Shown piece by piece: positions 7,853 through 12,874 of a stretch of DNA of 12,874 nt. Made by a program: the position numbers and the translations under genes. Source of the DNA: Salinisphaera sp. UBA6602 (GTDB lineage Bacteria > Pseudomonadota > Gammaproteobacteria > Nevskiales > Salinisphaeraceae); contig DJIE01000235.1 in the NCBI GenBank assembly GCA_002433465.1, positions 4,045 through 16,918 of the forward strand. Reading direction: 5' to 3'. Each line of letters starts with the position of its first letter. The first letter of the stretch is position 1. Under the pieces are notes generated by a model. The model saw only the letters and a program-made list of their open reading frames with translations, ran no database searches and was not told the DNA's origin.

Positions 7853-7888
7853 AAAAAATTACCCGCCGTGCGCTAAACACAGGCGGGT
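7853..7888 (-). terminator. Rho-independent terminator downstream of purC
   Basis: Read on the minus strand, ACCCGCC pairs with GGCGGGT (7 bp). Three further GTG/CAC pairs form inside after a single bulged base, and the loop is AT-rich. The stem is followed directly by AATTTTTT. Stem plus T-run is the standard intrinsic terminator layout. It lies about 50 bases after the purC stop and would end that transcript. Confidence 0.65.
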
Positions 7889-7911
7889 TTCATCGACCAC
7901 GAGGACAACAA

Positions 7912-7934
7912 CGGCGGTCGCGCAACGACCGCCG
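7912..7934 (-). terminator. Hairpin immediately after purC stop
   Basis: CGGCGGTCG (7912-7920) pairs perfectly with CGACCGCCG (7926-7934) around a 5-base loop, just after the purC stop codon. On the minus strand it is followed by TTGTTGTCC, which is only moderately T-rich. It may protect the 3' end or act with the stronger terminator at 7853-7888. On the plus strand it is followed by CTTTAAT, so it could also work for transcripts coming from the hydrolase side. Confidence 0.5.
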
Positions 7935-7940
7935 CTTTAA

Positions 7941-8828
7941 TCAGCCCGCGGCGGTCAGCCGGGTATAGGCTTCGCGATACTTGGCCGCGGTGTTGTCGAT
8001 GATCTGCTGGGGCAGGCGCGGCCCGGGGGCCGTCTTGTTCCAGTCGAGCGTTTCCAGATAGTCGCGTACGTACTGCTTGTCGAAGCTTGGCGGGCTCATG
8101 CCGACGGCATAGTCCGACACCGGCCAGAAACGCGAGGAGTCCGGGGTGAGCACCTCGTCGATCAAAACCAGTTCGCCGGCCGCATCGAGACCGAATTCGA
8201 ACTTGGTATCGGCGATGATGATGCCGCGTTCGCGTGCGTAGGCCGCAGCATTCCGGTAGATCGACAACGTGGCGTCGCGCACCTCGGCCGCACGCTCGGC
8301 GCCGATCAGTGCCACCACCGCGTCGAAGTCGATGGCCTCGTCGTGCTCGCCCGCCTCGGCCTTGGTGGACGGGGTGAAGATGGGTTCGGGCAGCGCCTGG
8401 GCCTGCTCGAGCCCGGCCGGCAGCTCGATACCCGAAACCGCACCGGTGGCCTGATAGTCCTTCCAGCCGGACCCGATGATATAGCCGCGCGCCACCGCTT
8501 CGACCGGCAGCGCGTTCAGACGCTTGACCAGCATTGCCCGGGAGCCGACCTGCTCTATTTCGGCGTCGGTGAGCACCTCGGCCAAGGACATGTCGGCACG
8601 GTGGTTGGCGATATCATTGGCAAAACGATCGAACCAGAAATTCGATACCGCCGTGAGCACTTCGCCCTTGCCGGGAATGGGATCGGGCAGGATCACGTCG
8701 AAAGCCGACAGGCGATCCGTGGCCACGATCAGCAGATGATCCTCGCCCACCGCATAGACATCGCGCACCTTGCCCCGCATAAGCAGCGGTACGCTGTGCA
8801 GGTCGGATTCGAATAAGGTATCGGGCAT
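7941..8828 (-). CDS. purC: Phosphoribosylaminoimidazole-succinocarboxamide synthase
   Basis: This 295-residue SAICAR synthetase catalyses the ATP-dependent joining of aspartate to CAIR in de novo purine synthesis, in the cytoplasm. Family motifs appear in order: GKVRDVY (19-25, nucleotide-binding strand), [51 protein letters not shown] and [15 protein letters not shown]. At 295 residues it belongs to the longer, yeast Ade1-like version rather than the roughly 237-residue E. coli type. The ATG start at 8826-8828 gives the usual short N-terminus before the GKVRDVY motif; the ribosome binding site is weak. It lies 72 bases downstream of the CopD-like gene on the same strand and may share its transcript. 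Two hairpins follow its stop. Confidence 0.97.
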   Translation of the reverse strand: MPDTLFESDLHSVPLLMRGKVRDVYAVGEDHLLIVATDRLSAFDVILPDPIPGKGEVLTAVSNFWFDRFANDIANHRADMSLAEVLTDAEIEQVGSRAMLVKRLNALPVEAVARGYIIGSGWKDYQATGAVSGIELPAGLEQAQALPEPIFTPSTKAEAGEHDEAIDFDAVVALIGAERAAEVRDATLSIYRNAAAYARERGIIIADTKFEFGLDAAGELVLIDEVLTPDSSRFWPVSDYAVGMSPPSFDKQYVRDYLETLDWNKTAPGPRLPQQIIDNTAAKYREAYTRLTAAG

Positions 8829-8900
8829 GAGGCTAGGGCCGCTGCGGCGTTCGCTGAATGACGGACGCGATTCTAGCAGCGCCGCCGCCCCGATCGGTCA

Positions 8901-9356
8901 TCAAGCCAGCCAGTAACGTCCGCCCGTGGCGATAACCACCACCACGAGACCGAGCACGAGATTGATCGCTGCAAACAGGCGCAGCTGGCTCATGGCCCTG
9001 CTGGCGTCCGCCAGCGCGCCGGCCGACAGGGCCACGCGCACCCGCCGCCAGGGCGAAAAGAACATATGCCCGAACAACAGAAACATCGCCCAGCCGAGTA
9101 GCTGCATCAGGTGAATATACAGCGGTGCGCTGCCCATGCCCCCGAGCATGAAGATCATGGTGTTGCCGGTGACCAGCAGCACGATGATGGCAATCCATAC
9201 CCACAGAAAGAAACGCCCCATCGCAGTGGACAGCAGCGGCAGGCGATCGGCCAGCGGCACCGACGAGGCAGCCGGGCGCAGGATGCCGACCAGAAAGAAC
9301 AGGCCGCCCACCCAGATCACGGCAGCGAGGGCATGCAACGATAAAAGAACGCTCAT
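8901..9356 (-). CDS. Small CopD-like integral membrane protein
   Basis: This 151-residue protein has four predicted membrane helices at about 5-25, 48-68, 80-100 and 127-147. The first helix carries LHALAAVIWVGGLFF with His8; further histidines are His82 (YIHLM) and His97 (FGHMFF). The helix-1 histidine and the WVGG turn are typical of CopD-domain and HemJ-related small membrane proteins, some of which bind haem or copper. I cannot tell which, if either, applies here. The sequence lacks the full HemJ pattern I would expect, so I do not name it hemJ. The ATG at 9354-9356 was used; the ribosome binding site is weak. It is divergent from rpe, with 71 bases between starts, and lies upstream of purC on the same strand. 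Confidence 0.75.
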   Translation of the reverse strand: MSVLLSLHALAAVIWVGGLFFLVGILRPAASSVPLADRLPLLSTAMGRFFLWVWIAIIVLLVTGNTMIFMLGGMGSAPLYIHLMQLLGWAMFLLFGHMFFSPWRRVRVALSAGALADASRAMSQLRLFAAINLVLGLVVVVIATGGRYWLA

Positions 9357-9366
9357 TCAAGCTCGA

Positions 9367-9396
9367 CTGACATAGACAATCGGCAAAGCGTAAACT
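9367..9396 (+). promoter_or_regulatory. Candidate sigma-70 promoter for rpe
   Basis: CTGACA (9367-9372, five of six matches to the -35 consensus) and TAAACT (9391-9396, four of six to the -10 consensus) are separated by 18 bases and end 31 bases before the rpe start. Position and spacing are right for rpe. The call rests on sequence resemblance alone. Confidence 0.4.
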
Positions 9397-9427
9397 AGCG
9401 CCGCTATTCGATCCACGGTTTTAAGCC

Positions 9428-10114
9428 ATGCCCCGTTCCTCGCGCGCGCCCATCATCGCCCCTTCGATTCTCGCGGCCGATCTGGCCGCCCTCGGCGATG
9501 AGTGCGAAGCCGTCATCGATGCCGGCGCCGACTGGATTCACTTCGATGTGATGGACAACCACTACGTGCCGAACCTGACCTTCGGCCCGCCGGTGGGCGC
9601 GGCGCTCGCCAAGCGGCTCAAGGCCCGGCATCCGAACGTACCGATCGACGTGCATCTGATGGTCAAACCCGTCGATGCCATGATCAGCGCCTTTGCCGAG
9701 GCCGGCGCGAGCTCGATCACCTTTCATCCGGAAGCCAGCGAACACGTCGATCGCAGTCTGCAGCTGGCCCGCGATGCCGGCTGCAAGACGGGGCTGGTGT
9801 TCAATCCGGCCACCCCGCTGGAGTGGCTGAAATACGTGCTCGACAAGGTCGATATCGTGCTGATCATGTCGGTGAACCCCGGCTTTGGCGGCCAGGCGTT
9901 CATCGAGGAGGCGATCGGCAAGATCGCCGAGGCGCGCGAAATCATCGACGCCTCGGGTCGGGATATCCGCCTGGAGGTCGACGGCGGCATCAAGACCGAC
10001 AACATCGCCCGCGTGGCCGAGGCCGGCGCCGATACCTTCGTGGCCGGCTCGGCGATCTTCGGCCAGCCGGATTACGCCAAAGTCATTGCCGACATGCGCG
10101 CCGAGCTCGGCTGA
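9428..10114 (+). CDS. rpe: Ribulose-phosphate 3-epimerase
   Basis: This 228-residue TIM-barrel enzyme interconverts ribulose 5-phosphate and xylulose 5-phosphate in the pentose phosphate pathway. The metal and catalytic residues sit in the expected motifs: IAPSILAAD near the start, [18 protein letters not shown] (37-54, with His38 and Asp40), IDVHLMV (73-79, with His76), [10 protein letters not shown] for phosphate/loop contacts, and LEVDGGI with Asp185 as the second catalytic Asp. Length is normal for the family. The ATG at 9428 gives a short leader before the first strand. In many gammaproteobacteria rpe is followed by gph and trpE; here the next gene is a convergent OmpW-like gene, and trpE follows after that. 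Confidence 0.97.
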   Translation: MPRSSRAPIIAPSILAADLAALGDECEAVIDAGADWIHFDVMDNHYVPNLTFGPPVGAALAKRLKARHPNVPIDVHLMVKPVDAMISAFAEAGASSITFHPEASEHVDRSLQLARDAGCKTGLVFNPATPLEWLKYVLDKVDIVLIMSVNPGFGGQAFIEEAIGKIAEAREIIDASGRDIRLEVDGGIKTDNIARVAEAGADTFVAGSAIFGQPDYAKVIADMRAELG

Positions 10115-10119
10115 GCAAC

Positions 10120-10145
10120 GCGGGGCGATACGCGTATCGCCCCGC
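10120..10145. terminator. 26-base perfect palindrome between rpe and OmpW-like gene
   Basis: GCGGGGCGATACG and its exact complement follow each other with no gap, six bases after the rpe stop and 35 bases before the stop of the convergent outer-membrane gene. As RNA it folds into a very stable hairpin for either strand. Neither side has a T-run, so a bidirectional terminator or 3'-end stabiliser is inferred from position rather than from a complete terminator motif. Confidence 0.45.
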
Positions 10146-10180
10146 CCGTTCGCTGCTGCGTCGCGCTGCCCGGCGGGTGA

Positions 10181-11218
10181 TCAGAACCGATAGCCGATGC
10201 CGGCGCTATAGATCATGGCGTTGATTTCGAGCTCGATATCGGCATCGCCGACCGCGATATCCTCGCCGTAGCCGAGCAGGCCCAGAGTGTCGGCCAGGGC
10301 GGCGTTGTTGAGCCGTACGTTCACGTCCGACAAGCTGCCCTTCACCGTCGCGCCGCCGATATAGCGGGCGTCGACAAAGCCGAAGAACCCGCCCTGGGGC
10401 GAACCCACGTCCACGCCCGCCTGCAGGATATAGCCGGGCGTCGACGACACGTCGAAACCGGGATCGCTGACCTCGGTAAGCACGTCGTTGCTGATCTCGG
10501 CATCGTAGTTGTAAAGATATACCCCGCCCGCGCCGACATAGGGGCGCACGAAAGCATCCGGGAAGGGGTGATAGGTGAGCGTCATCATGATCGGCAGGCT
10601 CTTGACGCTGCCAAGCTCCTGACCGAGCGGCGGGATGCCGGTATCGAGCAGGCCGGTGGCGGAATTCACGGCCGAGCCGAGATCGCCGAGGGTCTGGCCC
10701 AGCGCCTGTTCAAGCACGCTGTCACCGGTTACCAGATTGGCCAGATCCGCGGTGGGCGCCAGCGAGCGATCGCGCAGCGTGCCCGGCTGGGAAACGAAAT
10801 CGATATCGATCGGCTTGCCGATGATCGTTTCCAGCGACAGATGCCGGCCCGTGCCCGGGATGTTGTAGCCAATGCCGATAGTCGCGATCGCCTGATTGGC
10901 GATCGTGGCCTTCGCACCTGCGATCGGGCCGTTGTCCACCGCAAGCGATGCCGGAAACTCCACGCCGGACAGGGTCAGCTCGCTGCTTTTCAGCGCGCTG
11001 AAATCCAGATAGGACACGGCCGGCTTGAGATAGAGCCTGTCCTGAATGAAGCGATCGTAAAAACCGTCGTTCGACGGCTCGCTGCCCTCGTCGCGGCCAA
11101 GCGAAGGCAAACCCTCGTTATCGCTGGCCCGCGCGATGCGCTGAGGGCCCATCCATGCAATGGCCACGAAGCACAGGGCGAGCGCCCACGGCGCGGGACG
11201 AACGTTGATAACAGGCAT
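10181..11218 (-). CDS. OmpW-like outer-membrane beta-barrel protein, extended form
   Basis: This 345-residue protein has a signal peptide (residues 1-31, cleavage likely after ARA31). It ends in GIGYRF, with the C-terminal Phe typical of proteins inserted by the BAM machinery. OmpW-like segments are LYLKPAVSYLDFS, SLETIIGKPIDIDF (128-141), GSVKSLPIMMTLTYHPFP (203-220) and VRPYVGAGGVYLYNYDAE (224-241). Classical OmpW is roughly 210 residues and forms an eight-strand barrel with a hydrophobic channel. This one is over 100 residues longer, largely because of an insert at about 148-203 and a longer N-terminal region. The ATG at 11216-11218 was chosen because AGGAGGAG precedes it; an upstream start in the frame would spoil the signal peptide. 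It is transcribed away from trpE and towards rpe. It could be a distinct OmpW-related family. Confidence 0.8.
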   Translation of the reverse strand: MPVINVRPAPWALALCFVAIAWMGPQRIARASDNEGLPSLGRDEGSEPSNDGFYDRFIQDRLYLKPAVSYLDFSALKSSELTLSGVEFPASLAVDNGPIAGAKATIANQAIATIGIGYNIPGTGRHLSLETIIGKPIDIDFVSQPGTLRDRSLAPTADLANLVTGDSVLEQALGQTLGDLGSAVNSATGLLDTGIPPLGQELGSVKSLPIMMTLTYHPFPDAFVRPYVGAGGVYLYNYDAEISNDVLTEVSDPGFDVSSTPGYILQAGVDVGSPQGGFFGFVDARYIGGATVKGSLSDVNVRLNNAALADTLGLLGYGEDIAVGDADIELEINAMIYSAGIGYRF

Positions 11219-11224
11219 GACAGT

Positions 11225-11232
11225 CTCCTCCT
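11225..11232 (-). promoter_or_regulatory. Strong Shine-Dalgarno site of the OmpW-like gene
   Basis: On the minus strand AGGAGGAG lies six bases before ATG (ACTGTC between). It decides the start at 11218 over the longer frame and suggests high translation, as expected for an abundant outer-membrane protein. Confidence 0.75.
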
Positions 11233-11794
11233 GGGTATGAGTACACGGCCTCACGCCTCGCTGCCTGTTATCCCCCACGACTGCACGTCATCGAAAAACG
11301 CGGCCAACCTTCTGATTGCGCGCTATTTATTTTCTTGACGGGCGATACGCCGATCGGCGGAAAGCTATCACCACGGCTTTGAAAAAAACAATTCAACGTC
11401 ATGCGCCTAAACAGGCTCGCGCGGCCAGATCCGCATGGATATTGGCTTTAACCCCAGAATTGCCGGAATCAAAATTTTCCGATGCCCGTTCTTTTCCGAG
11501 CGACTCACCGGTGCTGCGCGCAAAAACACTGCCAAAACAGCGACCTTGAGCGCAGCTCAGGCAGGATTCGAATATAACGCCCGGTACGACTAGCCAGAGA
11601 CGAAGTGAAACGCCCTGCCCAGGGCCTGACGCGCGTACGCCGTCGCAGGCGCGCTCGTCGTCGCGGCCGGCACTCGGCACGCCCGTGTTTGTTCTGCCGT
11701 GCCCGGCCTGCCCGACTTGGCAAGCCCGGCCAGATAAGTCAGCATTGCGGTCGTAGTGGCACTCGACGTGCCCAAGCCGAACGACAAGACCGAC

Positions 11795-11878
11795 ATGAAA
11801 TCGAATCGATTCAAAAACACCGCCAACCGCGCCTTTGATGCGGCCTGGCGATGGCGAGAAGGCGACTGGCGGGGCTGA
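11795..11878 (+). CDS. Candidate trp leader peptide (trpL-like)
   Basis: This small frame of 27 residues starts with ATG at 11795 and ends with TGA at 11876-11878, 88 bases before trpE. It contains three Trp residues at 18, 20 and 25 (AAWRWREGDWRG at the end), in the part where ribosome stalling on Trp codons would control a downstream hairpin. Known trp leader peptides are short and carry two or three clustered Trp codons just upstream of an attenuator; this one fits in size, position and content. Against it: no clear ribosome binding site is visible before the ATG, and the Trp codons are not strictly adjacent. Two in-frame GTG codons upstream (11756, 11768) could be alternative starts. The frame cannot extend above the TAA at 11735. 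Confidence 0.45.
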   Translation: MKSNRFKNTANRAFDAAWRWREGDWRG

Positions 11879-11951
11879 AAAGCCCGGGCATGCCCTCGCG
11901 CGTATTTCGACCGGCCGTCAGGCCAATCGAGCGCGCACTTCTTGCGATTTT
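11854..11951 (+). promoter_or_regulatory. Candidate attenuator upstream of trpE
   Basis: Mutually exclusive pairings can be drawn. The first, GCGAG (11854-11858, within the Trp-codon stretch) with CTCGC (11895-11899), encloses GGGCT-GAAA-AGCCC (11872-11885) at the leader stop codon. The second, GCGCGT (11898-11903) with GCGCGC (11931-11936, one G-U pair), encloses GGCC-GTCA-GGCC. The third, CGCA (11934-11937) with TGCG (11943-11946), is followed by ATTTT. The overlaps give the 1:2, 2:3, 3:4 logic of Trp attenuation. The weak point is the last hairpin: a 4-bp stem is poor for a terminator. Inference by eye only. Confidence 0.35.
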
Positions 11952-11966
11952 CGATCGAGTGATTTC

Positions 11967-12874
11967 ATGAACAATTCGTCTTCTTCCCACCGCGAATCGA
12001 CCCATTCGCTCCACCACCCGCGCGTGCCGCTGGTGGTCGAAGCGCTGGCCGATCTCGACACCCCGCTTTCGACCTATCTGAAGCTGGCCGATGCGCCTTA
12101 TTCGTTCCTGCTGGAATCGGTCCAGGGCGGCGAACGCTGGGGCCGGTATTCGATCATCGGCCTGCCCTGCGCCGAGCGTATCCGCGTACGGGGCCATACG
12201 CTGGTTCACGAACGCGACGACGAGATTCTCGAACAGATCGAGACCGACGATCCGCTGGCCTGGATCCAGGCCTTCAACGATGCCCGGCCGCTGCCACGCC
12301 TGCCCGAGCTGCCGCGCCTGACCGGCGGTCTGGTCGGCTATTTCGGCTACGACACGATTCGTTATATCGAGCCGCGTCTGGCCGCGGGCGGCGCCGGCAA
12401 GAACGACCCGCTCGATCTGCCGGATATCCTGCTGCTGATCGCCGAAGAGCTGGTAATTTTCGACAACCTGTCGGGCAAGCTCTACTGCGTGGCCCACCAT
12501 GTCGAGGGCGACGCCGCCGACCGGGAACGCGTGGCCGAGCGCCTCGATGCCCTGCTCGACCGTCTCGAACAGCCGCTGACCACCAGCACGACCCGAGCGA
12601 ACGCCGGCGAAACCGCGCCCGAACTGCTCGACGACAGCCGTTTCGTGTCCGGGCTGACCCAGGCCGGCTATGAAGACGCAGTCCGGCGTATTCGCGACTA
12701 CACCCAGGCCGGCGATGTGATGCAGGTGGTGCCCAGCCAGCGCCTGTCGGCGCCGTTCAACGCCGAGCCGATGTCGTTGTATCGGGCGTTGCGCAGCCTG
12801 AACCCGTCGCCCTATATGTACTACTTCAACTTCGGCGATCACCACGTGGTGGGGGCCTCGCCGGAGATTCTGGT
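11967..12874 (+). CDS. trpE: Anthranilate synthase component I, N-terminal part (cut by window edge)
   Basis: 302 codons are visible and the frame runs off the window end. The enzyme converts chorismate to anthranilate, the first committed step of tryptophan synthesis, with glutamine amidotransferase TrpG as partner. The N-terminal domain shows LLES (48-51), the conserved element of the Trp feedback-binding site, followed by ERWGRYSIIG (56-65), and then GGLVGYFGYDTIRYIEP. The chorismate-binding domain begins with AGYEDAVRRIRDYTQAGDVMQVVPSQR, and the window ends in GASPEIL, a family hallmark. The catalytic C-terminal part is outside the window. ATG at 11967 was chosen; GAGTG 8 bases upstream is a plausible ribosome binding site. 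The Ser- and His-rich first 18 residues are probably a poorly conserved leader. Presence of the Trp-binding element implies feedback inhibition. Confidence 0.96.
   Translation, partial: MNNSSSSHRESTHSLHHPRVPLVVEALADLDTPLSTYLKLADAPYSFLLESVQGGERWGRYSIIGLPCAERIRVRGHTLVHERDDEILEQIETDDPLAWIQAFNDARPLPRLPELPRLTGGLVGYFGYDTIRYIEPRLAAGGAGKNDPLDLPDILLLIAEELVIFDNLSGKLYCVAHHVEGDAADRERVAERLDALLDRLEQPLTTSTTRANAGETAPELLDDSRFVSGLTQAGYEDAVRRIRDYTQAGDVMQVVPSQRLSAPFNAEPMSLYRALRSLNPSPYMYYFNFGDHHVVGASPEIL

Larger units (their letters stand above)
7431..7940. other. Non-coding region between convergent hydrolase and purC
   Basis: I see no convincing gene in these 510 bases. The part after about 7600 is more AT-rich and contains terminator-like hairpins for both strands (7627-7646, 7853-7888, 7912-7934). 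On the minus strand a good Shine-Dalgarno-like GGAGGAGAC (7581-7589) precedes an ATG at 7572-7574. The frame it opens runs antisense through the whole hydrolase gene and has no protein-like features I recognise, so I do not call it. Confidence 0.6.
11219..11966. other. Long divergent gap, OmpW-like gene / trpE
   Basis: These 748 bases hold control signals for the leftward outer-membrane gene and the rightward trpE. From about 11280 to 11580 the DNA is clearly more AT-rich than the coding regions. It includes a 12-base palindrome (CGCCGATCGGCG, 11348-11359) and a -10-like TATAAC (11573-11578) without a well-spaced -35 box. From 11590 to 11794 it is GC-rich again, with a small hairpin at 11612-11625. 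Small frames exist on both strands, but only the one at 11795-11878 has a reason to be called. I see no remnant of gph. Confidence 0.6.

Noticed and set aside
10568..11338. 256-codon frame on the plus strand opposite the OmpW-like gene
   Set aside because: It is antisense to a gene with a signal peptide, strong ribosome binding site and barrel motifs. Its own translation has no recognisable features.
11561..11580. GGATTCGAAT resembles the T-loop of a tRNA, suggesting a tRNA fragment or attachment site
   Set aside because: No acceptor, D or anticodon arms can be folded around it, and no integrase or direct repeat is nearby.
11590..11796. 68-residue minus-strand frame starting at ATG 11794-11796 with a hydrophobic first part
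   Set aside because: It has no ribosome binding site, only a short hydrophobic stretch, and a low-complexity end. It overlaps the start of the candidate trp leader on the other strand.

Overview
The window is GC-rich chromosomal DNA from a Gram-negative bacterium. Outer-membrane proteins, an RND efflux system with a lipoprotein adaptor, and rpe close to trpE point to a gammaproteobacterium. A halophilic or marine Salinisphaera-like lineage is my guess from overall style, not a demonstrated assignment. I see no transposase, integrase, CRISPR array, rRNA or tRNA. Most of the content is ordinary core or near-core genes.

Left third (1-6309, leftward): an apparent operon of three genes. It starts with a periplasmic adaptor lipoprotein (5200-6309). 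This overlaps by 8 bases a giant gene (369-5207) that fuses a complete RND inner-membrane permease to a complete TolC-type outer-membrane factor in one frame. After 42 bases comes the N-terminal part of an ATP-grasp family protein, cut by the window edge (1-326). The fusion carries a signal-peptide-like segment (basic stretch, hydrophobic core, AxA-type site) exactly at the RND/OMF junction. The OMF half could therefore be exported and perhaps cut loose after translation. The adaptor and fusion together encode all three parts of a tripartite pump in two genes.

Middle (6310-9356): an alpha/beta hydrolase (6642-7430, rightward) diverges from the pump operon across a 332-base region that contains a perfect 12-bp palindrome. 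A 510-base non-coding stretch with terminator-like hairpins separates it from the convergent purC (7941-8828, purine synthesis). Upstream of purC, on the same strand, is a small four-helix CopD-like membrane protein (8901-9356).

Right third (9357-12874): rpe (9428-10114, rightward) faces an unusually long OmpW-like beta-barrel gene (10181-11218, leftward), with a 26-base palindrome between them. A 748-base gap then leads to trpE (11967 to window end, rightward, incomplete). About 90 bases before trpE lies a 27-codon reading frame with three Trp codons near its end. Mutually exclusive hairpins can be drawn after it. I read this as a probable trp leader peptide and attenuator. The gph gene that often sits between rpe and trpE in gammaproteobacteria is not present here.

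The two observations most worth following are the RND-OMF fusion with its internal signal peptide and the candidate trp attenuator.
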